The notes: generated by a model not told the origin, from the sequence alone. Positions 6,433 through 17,296 are shown, numbered from the stretch's first letter. The stretch: 64,000 bases of DNA from an uncultured Geobacter sp. (GCA_903915655.1 CAIWTU010000083.1:1-64000), one strand, 5' to 3'. Numbers and translations: made by a program.

Positions 6433-9258
6433 CTACTTCAACCCGAGCAAGATTGTCCCCGCCGTGAGCGCAACCTGCGCCAGAATGGTGGTGATATCCT
6501 TGATGTTCCGCATCCAGGCAGTCCGTTCGAAGCGCTGCGGCACCACAATGGTCGCTCCGGCCGTAAGCGGTTCCGAGTAGAACCCCCCACCGAAGAGCCA
6601 GGAGTACTGCTGCCTGCTGAAGATAGAGCCGTCGGCGCGGACGACGTACAGTTCGTCCTCATCGCTTTCCCTCGTGGTCCCTCCCGCCAGGTTGAGGTAG
6701 TCGTCTACCGTATAACCGTTAAGGGCAACGAAGTTGGTCGGATTGACCACCCGTCCCAGCACCGAGACGGTATTGGTACTCTGCGGCACCTCGAGTCCAT
6801 CGCCAGGGAGGAGCTCCAGGTCGTATACGGAACCGGTGAATTTGTCCAGGGTTTCCAGACGGGTAACGACTCGCCCCTCGGCACGGAGGGTCTTGAGTTG
6901 TTGCAGGCTCAGCTTGACCGCTTCCAGGGTCGCCTTGGCCGAAGCCAGCTCTTCCGGAGAAGAGGCAACGGATGAAAGTTCGGCATTCTTCCGGATGAGT
7001 TCCTGCTCTGACTTAAGGGAGAATTCGTCCATACGCTTTTGCTGGAGTTCGCGCACCAGTTCGCGGGTGAACCTGGCTGCGGGGAGGTAGGCGCGATCGG
7101 TAAAGCCGCCGGCGCGTCTGATGAGGGAGCTTATCCTCTCTCCCTTGAAGATCGGGTAGACGCCGGGGAAGACGAATTCTCCCCGGAGGGTTACATGGCG
7201 ATCGACTGCTTCAATCCAGCTCGGGATCTTGTGGACCACTAGTTCATCAAAGTTCTGGAGCGGGATGTTGTAGCGGGGGTCGCCGGCAAATGCCTTTGCA
7301 AGGTCGACGGTGATCGGGTGTGATGTGACCTGGCCGTCCTTGAAGGAGACCCGGGTCAGATCGGCGCTTTTCAGGTAGGCAGTCTGACGGGGGTTGCCCG
7401 CAGTGACCAGGAGGTCCCGCACCGTCATCTTCTGCAGGAGCCGGTAGGCGCCGGGACGCTGCACCTCACCGCTGATCCGGACGACCGGCATCTCCTCCAG
7501 CTCCCACCGGTTGTAGATCCGGAGTTCATCAAACTCCTGCAGTTGGTGATTCTGAACCGGATTCTCCGCCAGGGCGTCGTTGACGTTGAAGACGATCACC
7601 TCGGGGTGAAAATCGGGGGGGACGAGGCGGACTATCTGCCCGTATTCGGTATTGAATTCGGGGAGCAGATTATCCTGTTTGAGGAGGTCGGCCACGCGCA
7701 TCCCCGGTTTGAGGGCATAGTCGCCAGGCCGGAGAACATAACCGTTCAGCCGGACATAGCCGCGCGGTGTCCGATCGATCGGAAAGATCTTTACCAGGTC
7801 CTGGTCGCTCACTTCTATGGCCCCCAGGAGTTCGTTCAGCGATTTCCCCGCGTCACGCGGGTCGATGTTGCGATCCAGGACGTAGACCTTTTCGTTAGCC
7901 TTGACCCGGATAATCTGGATCCTCTGGAGATAGGTGGTAGGGAGGAGGCCGCCGGCTAGATCGATCAGACCCTTGAGGGTGGTACCCCCCTTCGTTTCGT
8001 AAATGGCCGGGCGGCGGATCGTGCCGACGATGCCTGCGACCGGGCCGATGGCGGGGACGAGGACCGTGTCCCCCCCCTGAAGGCGGACATCCCGGCTTTT
8101 GTCGCCATTCAGAAAGAAGTCGTAAAGGTCTACGGTGTCGACCAGGTGCCCGTTCCGCTTGATCTGGATGTTGCGGAGGCTGCCGTTGCGGGTCGGCCCC
8201 CCGGCTGCGGCAAGGGCGTTGATCAGGGTCGCCATGGAGCTTACGTTGTAGTCCCCCGGCGAACGGACCTCACCCACCAGATAGACCTTGATCTGACGGA
8301 GCCTCCCGATGTTGACCGCCAGCTTGAAATCCTTGTAAATTTTCGAAATATTGGCACGGAAGATGTCGGGAAGCTTGCTGAAGCGTGACCCTGCGACCTT
8401 GATGTTTCCGATGCTCGGGAGAGTTACCTCGCCGCTCCGGTTGACCTCCAGGTTATAGGTCCCGTCCTGGCTCCCCCAGATTGTCAGGACGATGCTGTCT
8501 CCCGGACCGACCACGTAGTCATCCCCCACCGGCACATCGGTCTGCGGGGCAAAGCCTTCCGGACGGAAGAAAGAGTAGCCGAACTGGGCAACCCCGCCGG
8601 CGGCAAACTTCTGGGGGGTCGATCTTTGAGCGTCATTCAGGGTTTCGCTGAAATTCTTTTCTATGGCAGACAGTTCGGGGAGCGCGTTGAGCTCCGCTTT
8701 CTGCCCCTCCCTGAGCGCCTCTCCGCCCGATCCCGGTCTGGTAGTATCTACACTCTCTCCGGACTGCAGTGCAGCCTGCTGACAAGCCTGCCGACAAGCC
8801 TGCTGACATGCCTCCTTGCCAGGCAATAGACAGGTCTGCTGACAGGCCTGCTGACAGGCCTGCTCGCCAGACAATTGGCCAGAGAACTGACCGGGCTGTT
8901 TGCCAGGGAGGCGCGTTGATGACTGGGGGAGAAACTGGCCAGTCTGTTGCCCGGGCTGCAGGTTCGAAGAGGTTCCTGTCTGCGGATAGGAACCAGATGA
9001 GGGCGCATACGTGGAAGCGCCCCCCAGGGGTGAGGTGGGGGAGAGCGGATTTAGAGGCGATGTCGGGGCGTTGTATGACGCCCCCCCCTCGACAACGGGG
9101 ACCGGAGATAAATTCGGCGCCTGGGCCGGAATGGCAGGTGCAGCAGCCTTGGGAGGGGGGGCTACGTAGAGTACAGCCCCCTCGACAACGACCGCGGTCA
9201 GGGAGAGAACCAGCGCCAATAGTGTTCGAAATATCAGACCGTTTAACATACGTTTCAT
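6433..9258 (-). CDS. SLBB-domain polysaccharide export protein
   Basis: A 941-residue exported protein of the Wza/poly-export class, expected to form or line the outer-membrane exit route for exopolysaccharide. A signal peptide (1-28) is followed by a Pro/Gly/Gln-rich stretch (35-130). Next come six Cys in two CxxxCxxxC groups at 135, 139, 143 and 151, 155, 159. The poly-export domain starts at DDYVVGPGDSIVLTIWG (about 247), followed by several SLBB repeats (VYLVGEVRSPGDYNV, AGIVGTIRRPAIYETKGG, YVRLNGYVLRPGDYALK, VRISGEVQRPGAYRLL, VTLRGEFVFPGVYPI, VSVLGRVVNPTNFVALNG). It ends in a hydrophobic helix (ILAQVALTAGTILLGL). It is longer than single-SLBB Wza proteins. AGGAG lies 7 bases before the ATG. 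First gene of the export block. Confidence 0.88.
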   Translation of the reverse strand: MKRMLNGLIFRTLLALVLSLTAVVVEGAVLYVAPPPKAAAPAIPAQAPNLSPVPVVEGGASYNAPTSPLNPLSPTSPLGGASTYAPSSGSYPQTGTSSNLQPGQQTGQFLPQSSTRLPGKQPGQFSGQLSGEQACQQACQQTCLLPGKEACQQACRQACQQAALQSGESVDTTRPGSGGEALREGQKAELNALPELSAIEKNFSETLNDAQRSTPQKFAAGGVAQFGYSFFRPEGFAPQTDVPVGDDYVVGPGDSIVLTIWGSQDGTYNLEVNRSGEVTLPSIGNIKVAGSRFSKLPDIFRANISKIYKDFKLAVNIGRLRQIKVYLVGEVRSPGDYNVSSMATLINALAAAGGPTRNGSLRNIQIKRNGHLVDTVDLYDFFLNGDKSRDVRLQGGDTVLVPAIGPVAGIVGTIRRPAIYETKGGTTLKGLIDLAGGLLPTTYLQRIQIIRVKANEKVYVLDRNIDPRDAGKSLNELLGAIEVSDQDLVKIFPIDRTPRGYVRLNGYVLRPGDYALKPGMRVADLLKQDNLLPEFNTEYGQIVRLVPPDFHPEVIVFNVNDALAENPVQNHQLQEFDELRIYNRWELEEMPVVRISGEVQRPGAYRLLQKMTVRDLLVTAGNPRQTAYLKSADLTRVSFKDGQVTSHPITVDLAKAFAGDPRYNIPLQNFDELVVHKIPSWIEAVDRHVTLRGEFVFPGVYPIFKGERISSLIRRAGGFTDRAYLPAARFTRELVRELQQKRMDEFSLKSEQELIRKNAELSSVASSPEELASAKATLEAVKLSLQQLKTLRAEGRVVTRLETLDKFTGSVYDLELLPGDGLEVPQSTNTVSVLGRVVNPTNFVALNGYTVDDYLNLAGGTTRESDEDELYVVRADGSIFSRQQYSWLFGGGFYSEPLTAGATIVVPQRFERTAWMRNIKDITTILAQVALTAGTILLGLK
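8770..8885. repeat. Imperfect tandem repeat encoding CxxxC units
   Basis: About ten imperfect 12-base units based on the plus-strand pattern GCCTGCTGACAG make up this stretch inside the SLBB export gene. They encode QACQ-type tetrapeptides. The unit length is a multiple of three, so gain or loss of units would keep the frame. Confidence 0.75.
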
Positions 9259-9366
9259 TTACCGTCTCCTGAATATAGCCGTAGCGAAAAAATGGGGCTC
9301 ATCCGCCAATAGTGTAGAATCATGGAAATTATCTCTGCAGCAGACAATTAATTATCTGAATTGGTG

Positions 9367-9396
9367 ATCGTACTCTAATCGTAAGGAGCAAGTCAA
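9367..9396 (-). promoter_or_regulatory. Sigma-70 type promoter for the polysaccharide export block
   Basis: On the minus strand TTGACT (9391-9396) and TACGAT (9367-9372) are separated by 18 bases. Transcription would start near 9360, leaving a leader of about 100 bases before the SLBB gene. No ops element was found in this leader. Confidence 0.55.
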
Positions 9397-9443
9397 GAAT
9401 AAACGTAGGAGCACTCAATCGGCGAAAGGGGGACGAACCCTTC

Positions 9444-10286
9444 TTACCAACTCCCCACCAGAGCAACGGAAGCGCTGTTGCCGGTGACCATCGGTGCGAG
9501 GGCAATCTTTCGATGGGAGGCGTGGTAACTGGTCACTATCCGGCCGCAGAGCTCGCCGATTGCGGCGCCCAGCAGCACATCGCTTGCCCAGTGCTTATCC
9601 TGGTAGATGCGGGAAAAGCCGACAAAGGCTGCAGCGGAATAGTAAAGCGCCTTGGTTAGAAGGCTCTCCGAGGTGGAGGCCATAACCGAGGCGAGGGCGA
9701 AAGAGCTGGCAGCATGCATGGAAGGCATCGAGTCGTAATCGGAGCGGAATCCGAACGGCTTGAAATTCCCCTTGTCGCCCGAAACGAATGGACGGCTTCT
9801 TCCGATCGATTCCTTGAGGATAAAACTTGCCGCGTCGGCCAGGATTGCGGCTTCACCGAGCATCTCCCCGGTCTCCCGCCATTTGGGGGAATCGGCCAGA
9901 ATCCCGCCGCAATAAACGAGACCGGCGACACCCAGATGGACAAAGGGGTTGCCGATAACCTCCCCGACGTCGGTGGCGGTGTCGAGGGTCCGCCCCTTCG
10001 TCCCCGCTACCTTTCCCCTGATATCGTTATCAAAGAGATAGGTAACCCCTACCCCCCCCGCAACCGCCAGGGTCGTGATCAGACCGTAATTCTGAATACC
10101 TATGGGGGCCTTGAGAACCTCCAGCCCCTCATCGCCGAGACGCTTCACCCCTTCTTTCAGGACAGTCGCACTGGTGAAGATATTATCCCCTGCCTCGGCG
10201 AAGCGGGGTGCGGAGAAAAGGATCAGGAGAATCAGGAGAAAAATGGGGAGAGCACTGTTTTTTTCATCAAAGAGCCGGATTGTCAT
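9444..10286 (-). CDS. PAP2 superfamily membrane-associated phosphatase
   Basis: A 280-residue exported acid phosphatase-like protein. A signal peptide (1-32, LPIFLLILLILFSAPRFAEA) is followed by hydrophobic segments and the three PAP2 motifs in order: KESIGRSRP, SMPSMHAAS and SRIYQDKHWASD, giving all the expected catalytic Lys, Arg, His and Asp residues. Family members remove phosphate from lipid phosphates such as phosphatidic acid or undecaprenyl pyrophosphate, the latter relevant to polysaccharide and cell-wall synthesis. The substrate cannot be told from the sequence. A GAGGAACAG lies directly before the ATG. It is 55 bases downstream of the CDF transporter gene on the same strand. Confidence 0.88.
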   Translation of the reverse strand: MTIRLFDEKNSALPIFLLILLILFSAPRFAEAGDNIFTSATVLKEGVKRLGDEGLEVLKAPIGIQNYGLITTLAVAGGVGVTYLFDNDIRGKVAGTKGRTLDTATDVGEVIGNPFVHLGVAGLVYCGGILADSPKWRETGEMLGEAAILADAASFILKESIGRSRPFVSGDKGNFKPFGFRSDYDSMPSMHAASSFALASVMASTSESLLTKALYYSAAAFVGFSRIYQDKHWASDVLLGAAIGELCGRIVTSYHASHRKIALAPMVTGNSASVALVGSW

Positions 10287-10341
10287 CTGTTCCTCACACC
10301 GAAATATTTTCAGGATCTCCCAGGCGCCTTCCCGCGACCCC

Positions 10342-11262
10342 TTAAAGCCTCGTCAAATCCCTGTGTTGTTCATCATGGGGATTTATATGGATCATCACAT
10401 CTCCCACATTGGGAAACCTTTTGAATATCAACCTCTTCGCCTCGGTCGATATATCGTGCGCCATCTTGACCGTCATCTCCGGATCCATTTCCAGTTTCAG
10501 GTCGACGATCAGGAACTGTCCGGAGCGGCGAGCCTTTATCTGATGGACATGTTCTACCCCCGCCACCCCCTCGGCGATGGTCGTTATGGCGCTGATCAGC
10601 TCTTCCGGCGGCTTGCCGTCCATCAGATCATGAGCCGCCGACCTGAAAGTCTGATAACCGATATGAAAGATGAAGAAAGCGGTCAGGGCGGCGGCAATCG
10701 GGTCCATCACCTGCAGGCCGAAAAATGCGGCGGTTACACCGATAAGGGTGGAGATGGAGGTAATGGCATCTTTGCGATGGTCTTTGGCAATGGCCAAAAC
10801 GGCCGGGCTCTCCAGCCTGCTCCCGACCCTGTTAGAGAAACGGAAGAGCCATTCCTTGATCGCTATGGTAGCTGCCGCGGCAACGACGGCAATAAAAGCT
10901 GGTGGTTGAGCCTTTGCTCCGAGTATGCTCTCGACTGCTTCGTAAAGGATACCGGCGCCGGCGGCGAAAATCACGAGGGAGACAAAAATAGCCGAAATAC
11001 TCTCAGCCCTTCCATGACCATAAGGGTGCTTTTTGTCCCCCGGCTGACGACCTATTCGGAGGGCAAAGAGGGTTGCCAGTATGGCGACAAAGTCGGAGGC
11101 GCTTTCCAGACCGTCGGCAAAGACGGCCTCGGATCTCCCATAATACCCCGCAGCCAGTTTTGCGGTCATCAGAACGGCATTTATCCAGAATCCGATCTTG
11201 ATAACCCGCTCTGCGCTGTCGAACCGCTCCTCCCTTTTACAAGCCAATTCCGGTTGTATCAT
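10342..11262 (-). CDS. Cation diffusion facilitator (CDF) family transporter
   Basis: A 306-residue inner-membrane divalent-metal/proton antiporter. Six membrane segments span about 20-205; the metal-site signature FADGLESASDF carries Asp50 and Asp57, and KHPYGHGRAE (78-87) gives the conserved loop. A cytoplasmic domain (210-295) has the usual His-containing pattern (GVEHVHQIKARRSGQFLIVDL). The metal (Zn, Fe, Mn or Co) cannot be assigned. The start lies one base after the recJ stop (TGAGATG), so the two are translationally linked, with AGGAGAAGG upstream inside recJ. Complete and ordinary in length. Confidence 0.88.
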   Translation of the reverse strand: MIQPELACKREERFDSAERVIKIGFWINAVLMTAKLAAGYYGRSEAVFADGLESASDFVAILATLFALRIGRQPGDKKHPYGHGRAESISAIFVSLVIFAAGAGILYEAVESILGAKAQPPAFIAVVAAAATIAIKEWLFRFSNRVGSRLESPAVLAIAKDHRKDAITSISTLIGVTAAFFGLQVMDPIAAALTAFFIFHIGYQTFRSAAHDLMDGKPPEELISAITTIAEGVAGVEHVHQIKARRSGQFLIVDLKLEMDPEMTVKMAHDISTEAKRLIFKRFPNVGDVMIHINPHDEQHRDLTRL

Positions 11263-11263
11263 C

Positions 11264-13021
11264 TCACCTTCTCCTGCCGCCGGAAGGATCGCTGGAGTGG
11301 AGATCGGTCGCCTCCCTTATGTCCCGAAGTTTTAGCTGAACACTTTTCTTCCCGTTCCAGCTATTGATATCGAGGGAGAAAGCGAGATCGACGACCCCGT
11401 CAAAGGTTCCGATATCTGCCATGTTAAAGCCTATAGCCTCATGATATTGCCCACCCATCTCCAGCTTCAGCTTGAGATGTCGCTCCTTCAGGATGCGTCT
11501 TTCGACGATACGGGCGCCACGTACGGCAAAAACCGGGGTCGGGTTCCCCATGCCGTACGGCTCAAGCGATCCGAGCATCTCAGTCATTTCCAGATCTATC
11601 TCCCCGGGCGAGAGAAAGGCATCGATCCTCAGTTGCGGGAGGAGTTCTTCCGGGGTAAGTAGTTGATCGGCCACGGCTTCGAACTGCGCGGCAAACGCCT
11701 CCAGGGCGGTTTCCTCAAGGGAAAGACCGGCGGCGTATCTATGCCCGCCAAATTTCAACAGCTCTCCGGAACAGGCCTTGAGGGCGTCAAGGAGATGGAA
11801 GCCGGGGATACTCCGCCCGGACCCCCGGCCGATTCCGTCCTGAAGGGCGATCAGGATGGTCGGTCGATGGTAAAGATCGACTACCCGCGAGGCAACGATT
11901 CCGATAACACCGGGGTGCCACCCTTCTGAAGCAAGGACGATGCTCTTTCTGTTGCGGAGCGGTTCCCCCTCTTTCAACCGGGCTATCACGTCACGGAGTA
12001 TCAGCTGTTCGATCTCCTGGCGCTCCTTATTGCTTGCATCGAGCTCGGCAGCAATAAGGGCCCCCTTTTCAGGATCGCTCCCAAGGAGAAGCTCAACCCC
12101 CAGCGTCGCATCCTCCAGCCTCCCTGCGGCATTCAGCCTTGGCCCGAGACGAAAACCGACCATGCCGCAGTCTACTGTTCCGGTCACTGCGGCAACCTTT
12201 TTAAGCTGTTGAACCCCTCCCCTTGCCGAATTTGTCAGCTCGCGCAGGCCGTAGGTGACATAGATCCTGTTTTCATGAACGAGGGGAACTATATCGGCTA
12301 TCGTACCGAGCGCCACAAGGTCGAGATACCCCCGCAGATTCGGCTCTGCTCTTCCGGTAAAGTGACCATTTTCTCGCAGTTTACTACGGAGAGCGATAAG
12401 GAGATTGAAGGCGACCCCGACCCCTGCCAGCGTTTTGCCCGGAAAGGGGCAGCCGGGCTGCAGCGGGTTCAATACCGCATGCGCGGCCGGCAGGATATCA
12501 CCCGGGGTATGGTGATCGGTGATAATAAGGTCGATGCCGAGAGAAGAACAGAGCTCCGCCTCTGCAATAGAGGTGATGCCGCAATCGACCGTGACAATTA
12601 CCGCCGCCTTCATACTCGCAACCCGCCGGACCCCTTCCTCTCCGAGGCCGTACCCTTCTTCGAGCCTGTTCGGTATGTAGTAGAAAGAGTCGAGGCCTAC
12701 TGCGCGGAAAAAGCTTATCAGCAGGGCAACAGCGGTGATTCCATCGACGTCGTAATCACCATAGACGGAGACCCGTTCTCCGTTGATTACGGCACGCGCG
12801 AGTCTCTCCGCTCCCCGCTCCATACCGAGCATCAGAAACGGGTCAGGGAGCGCCGAGAGGGAGGGGGCGAGAAAGAGGGGGACTTCTGCGGAACTGCCTA
12901 CCCCCCTGTTCAGCAGAAGCCGGGCAAGGAGCGGGGGGATCGCGCAATCGCACGACAGCCGGTTGATGTCGTCCGGATCGGCTTCCATCTCCTTCCAGCG
13001 CCGTTTCACTCTAGGTTCCAC
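11264..13021 (-). CDS. recJ: Single-stranded-DNA-specific 5'-3' exonuclease RecJ
   Basis: A 585-residue DHH-family nuclease acting in RecF-pathway recombination and mismatch repair. Motif I is VYGDYDVDG (Asp89, Asp91, Asp93); motif II includes VTVDCGIT; motif III is the eponymous DHH at 169-171; motif IV is LVALGTIADIVPL. The DHHA1 RNA/DNA-binding part has the KFGGHRYAAG motif, and a C-terminal OB-like domain follows. The start codon is GTG with GGAG 7 bases upstream. It follows secF by 25 bases, an order also seen in Geobacter relatives, and overlaps the control region of the CDF gene. Confidence 0.95.
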   Translation of the reverse strand: MEPRVKRRWKEMEADPDDINRLSCDCAIPPLLARLLLNRGVGSSAEVPLFLAPSLSALPDPFLMLGMERGAERLARAVINGERVSVYGDYDVDGITAVALLISFFRAVGLDSFYYIPNRLEEGYGLGEEGVRRVASMKAAVIVTVDCGITSIAEAELCSSLGIDLIITDHHTPGDILPAAHAVLNPLQPGCPFPGKTLAGVGVAFNLLIALRSKLRENGHFTGRAEPNLRGYLDLVALGTIADIVPLVHENRIYVTYGLRELTNSARGGVQQLKKVAAVTGTVDCGMVGFRLGPRLNAAGRLEDATLGVELLLGSDPEKGALIAAELDASNKERQEIEQLILRDVIARLKEGEPLRNRKSIVLASEGWHPGVIGIVASRVVDLYHRPTILIALQDGIGRGSGRSIPGFHLLDALKACSGELLKFGGHRYAAGLSLEETALEAFAAQFEAVADQLLTPEELLPQLRIDAFLSPGEIDLEMTEMLGSLEPYGMGNPTPVFAVRGARIVERRILKERHLKLKLEMGGQYHEAIGFNMADIGTFDGVVDLAFSLDINSWNGKKSVQLKLRDIREATDLHSSDPSGGRRR

Positions 13022-13046
13022 GATATTGCTCCGGTAAGAGGAGCAT

Positions 13047-13952
13047 CTACACGCTCCCCTTTTTTCCCCTGTTTTCCCAGACTACCGCCACAGGGCTGGC
13101 AACAAAGATAGACGAATAGGTCCCGACCACTACGCCGATAACAAGGGCAAGCGCGAAACTGTGAATCACCTCGCCTCCGAAAAGAAAGAGGGAAACAGCG
13201 GCCAGAAAGGTGGTCAGCGAGGTGATTATGGTTCTTGAGAGCACCTCGTTGATACTCTGGTTAAAGATCTTCGGCAGAGAATCCTTCTGATTCTTGTGCA
13301 TATTCTCCCGGATCCGGTCAAAGACAACCACGGTATCGGTAAGGGAGTAACCGGCAATGGTCAGGACGGCCGTAATGAAGAGAAGATCTATCTCCAGGTT
13401 GAAGACGTAGAAAACCGCAAACATCGCCAGTACATCGTGAAATGTGGCAATTGCTGCGGCAACGCCGAATTTGAAATCAAACCGCCAGGCTATATAGAGA
13501 ATAATCCCGAGCATGGCAATCAGTATGGCAATGAGCGTATCCTTGCGGAGCTTATCGCCGATGGAGGGGCCGATCTCCGTCGAACTCTCCACCACAAAGG
13601 TGTTGTCGGGGAATTCCTTCCTGAATATCTCCTGGACCGTGCCGGAAACCTTCCCCAAGGGGAGATTGGCCCTCCCTATTTTTATGAGAAGCTTGTTGCC
13701 GTCCGTTATCTCCTGAAGACCCGGCTCCAGGCCGTTTTTAAGCAGGGCCTTTCGGGCATTTTCCATCGGCATCGGTTTGGAAAATTTCATCTGGAGGGAG
13801 GTCCCCCCGGTAAAATCGATCCCCATGTTGGCCGCGCCACGGCCAACCTGAATAATACCGATAATGCCGATAATGGCAATAATCCCGGATATTATAAAGG
13901 AGATGTTCCTTTTCCCGATAAAATCTATGTTTGTTTTTCCGATTAACTCCAT
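13047..13952 (-). CDS. secF: Protein translocase subunit SecF
   Basis: A 301-residue inner-membrane component of the SecDF complex, which uses proton motive force to pull exported proteins across the membrane. TM1 (ISFIISGIIAIIGIIGII) is followed by the signature GIDFTGGTSLQMKF, a periplasmic P4 domain, and five C-terminal TM segments with the conserved VVVFDRIREN loop. I chose MELIGKTN because GGGGAGATTA lies directly before its ATG; the open frame to 14141 is not expected to be translated. Located 91 bases after secD. Confidence 0.95.
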   Translation of the reverse strand: MELIGKTNIDFIGKRNISFIISGIIAIIGIIGIIQVGRGAANMGIDFTGGTSLQMKFSKPMPMENARKALLKNGLEPGLQEITDGNKLLIKIGRANLPLGKVSGTVQEIFRKEFPDNTFVVESSTEIGPSIGDKLRKDTLIAILIAMLGIILYIAWRFDFKFGVAAAIATFHDVLAMFAVFYVFNLEIDLLFITAVLTIAGYSLTDTVVVFDRIRENMHKNQKDSLPKIFNQSINEVLSRTIITSLTTFLAAVSLFLFGGEVIHSFALALVIGVVVGTYSSIFVASPVAVVWENRGKKGSV

Positions 13953-14043
13953 TAATCTCCCCCCGTAAATCTCCCGATCCCGATAACGGGACAGGTGCGT
14001 TGACAAAGTTATTCCGTACCGAGAAACCGCAGAGAATAACTTG

Positions 14044-15645
14044 CTAAATGCTGATTTTTTTCGCCCGGCCCGAGCCGAGGAAAAAGTCGAAAACCACCTT
14101 GGTGCCGATAAGCGCCGTGAAGAGGTTGATAATGATACCAAGGCTCAATGAAACCGCAAACCCTTTGACCGGACCTGTACCGAACTGAAAGAGAACCGCA
14201 GCGGTAATGAGAGTGGTCACATGGGAGTCCATAATGGTCAGGAATGCCTTATCATAGCCGGAATCCAGCGCAGCCTTGGGAGTCTTCCCGAGGCGCAACT
14301 CCTCCCTTATCCTTTCAAAGATAAGGACATTGGAATCCACCGACATTCCGATCAAAAGGACGATAGCGGCGATGCCGGGGAGGGTAAGGGTGGCGCCAAG
14401 GGCGGCAAGAGCTCCCATCAGAAAGATTACGTTCAGGACCATCCCCGCGTTGGCGACAAGGCCCGACAGTCGGTAATAAAAAGCCATGAAGAGGACGACC
14501 AGGATAACCCCGACCAGCCCGGCTATCAAACCTTTATGGATCGAATCCTGACCAAGCGAAGGACCGACGGTGACATTCTGGATAATCTTGACCGGCGCGG
14601 GAAGCGCACCGGCGCGGAGTACGATCGCCAGATCTGCCGCCTCTCTCTCGTTGAAGGAACCGCTTATCTGTGCGCTTCCTCCGGAAATACGCTCCCTGAT
14701 CACCGGCGCCGAATAGATGTTGTTGTCGAGGACAATGGCAAAACGTTTCCCGACGTTGGCTGCGGTTATCTGGTCAAACAGCTTGGCGCCGAGGGAGTTG
14801 AATTCTATCGCCACGTACGGCTGGTTGAACTGTGAATCGATACGGACCTGGGCGTTGGTCAGCAGGTCGCCGGTTATCAGAACCTTCTTCTTCAGGACGA
14901 AGGGTATCTCCGTTACCCCGCCGGTCGTCTGATCGACCTTTTTCTCATTAAGGATCTCGTCATCCTCGGGAAGGGGGCCGGAAGCAGCCGCAGCAGGGGT
15001 CAGATTTTCATCGACCAGCTTGAATTCGAGCCTGGCTGTCTTGCCGATCAGTTCGATGGCGCGTTTGGGGTCCTTGACACCGGGAAGCTGGACGACAATA
15101 TGATTGATCCCTTCCCGCTGAATCACCGGTTCGGAAACGCCGAACTGGTCAATCCGGTTACGGATGGTCTCAAGCGCCTGCTGTACCGATTTATCCTTGA
15201 TGCTCTGCATCTCGCTCTCAGGCATCCGCATCTGCATGGTGATGAATCCCCCCTCTTCGGTCTGGGGAAGCATCTGCATGCGGGGATATTTGTCCTTTAC
15301 CAGTTTCTGCAGACTCTCGGCGCTCCCTTTATCGTACAGGGTCACGGCTACTCTGTCACTCCCTGCTCTGGCAACCCCCTTGAAACGGATGTTCTTGCCG
15401 TTCATGGTGTCTTCAAGATCGGTAGCGATAATGTCGAGAGAACCCTCAACCGCCTTTTCCGTCTCCACCTCCATGACCAGGTGGATCCCCCCCTGCAGGT
15501 CAAGGCCGAGATGGATCTTGTCCTTGGGCAAAAGTCCCTGCCACCAGGAGGGGAGTTTGGTAAAAAGGGTAGGGGTCAGATAGATTACCGATAAAAACAG
15601 AAATATGAAAATAAGGCTTATACGCCAGGTAAGGCCCTTGGACAT
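14044..15645 (-). CDS. secD: Protein translocase subunit SecD
   Basis: A 533-residue partner of SecF. It has TM1 near the start, the GLDLQGGIHLVMEV signature, a long periplasmic P1 region with base and head, and TM2-TM6 with GLVGVILVVLFMAFYYR and LIGMSVDSNVLIFERIREE, the conserved proton-path region. Start MSKGLTWR has AAAGGAG 9 bases upstream; a TTG 24 bases earlier is less likely. It is the second gene in yajC-secD-secF, the usual order for the accessory Sec complex. Confidence 0.95.
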   Translation of the reverse strand: MSKGLTWRISLIFIFLFLSVIYLTPTLFTKLPSWWQGLLPKDKIHLGLDLQGGIHLVMEVETEKAVEGSLDIIATDLEDTMNGKNIRFKGVARAGSDRVAVTLYDKGSAESLQKLVKDKYPRMQMLPQTEEGGFITMQMRMPESEMQSIKDKSVQQALETIRNRIDQFGVSEPVIQREGINHIVVQLPGVKDPKRAIELIGKTARLEFKLVDENLTPAAAASGPLPEDDEILNEKKVDQTTGGVTEIPFVLKKKVLITGDLLTNAQVRIDSQFNQPYVAIEFNSLGAKLFDQITAANVGKRFAIVLDNNIYSAPVIRERISGGSAQISGSFNEREAADLAIVLRAGALPAPVKIIQNVTVGPSLGQDSIHKGLIAGLVGVILVVLFMAFYYRLSGLVANAGMVLNVIFLMGALAALGATLTLPGIAAIVLLIGMSVDSNVLIFERIREELRLGKTPKAALDSGYDKAFLTIMDSHVTTLITAAVLFQFGTGPVKGFAVSLSLGIIINLFTALIGTKVVFDFFLGSGRAKKISI

Positions 15646-15737
15646 GGCTAGACGCTCCTTTCGCGGCAAATCGGTTCCGTTCGGAACAGTGCAGGAGATG
15701 CGTTATCCGCTCACACCTCCTGCAATACTCGCGGTTT

Positions 15738-16019
15738 TTAGTCTTTTTTTACAATAGTGGCAATAAACCCTTTATTGATCTTGATGTTAACGCCGGTTGC
15801 TATTTCAAGGGTAACCACCCCTTCATCAACAGCAACAACTTTACCATGCACCCCTCCGGCGGTGATCACCTGGTCACTTTTTTTCAGGGAATCGAGAAGG
15901 AGTTTGTGCTCCTTCGCCTTTTTCTGCTGAGGCCGAATGAGGAGAAGATAAAAAACTCCAAACATGAAAACGAGGGGAATAAAACTCGTCCAACCACTTG
16001 CTCCACCAGTACCAAACAT
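15738..16019 (-). CDS. yajC: Preprotein translocase subunit YajC
   Basis: A 93-residue single-pass membrane protein that associates with SecDF. One TM segment (SFIPLVFMFGVFYLLLIRPQ) is followed by the conserved RPQQKKAKEH and the small cytoplasmic domain (VITAGGVHGKVVAVDEGVVTLEI). GGAGG stands 7 bases before the ATG. It is 92 bases upstream of secD and 116 bases downstream of tgt. Confidence 0.95.
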   Translation of the reverse strand: MFGTGGASGWTSFIPLVFMFGVFYLLLIRPQQKKAKEHKLLLDSLKKSDQVITAGGVHGKVVAVDEGVVTLEIATGVNIKINKGFIATIVKKD

Positions 16020-16135
16020 TTTTGAACCTCCTGTAGATAGAATCTAATTTTTTCAAGACGTCTCTTATTATACCAATAAGCGTCCAGGGTGACCCCCTTG
16101 CCGCTTTTCGACCAGTCATCGATCAGAGGGTGCAA

Positions 16136-17296
<1,161 letters not shown>

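Noticed and set aside
8760-8890. CRISPR array in the export gene
   Set aside because: Units of about 12 bases without spacers lie within an open frame and translate as QACQ repeats; a coding tandem repeat fits better.
10102-11367. Long 421-codon plus-strand frame
   Set aside because: It is antisense to PAP2, CDF and recJ genes that carry clear motifs; its translation shows no domain.
12209-13111. 300-codon plus-strand frame
   Set aside because: Antisense to recJ, whose DHH motifs are intact; no ribosome site or domain.
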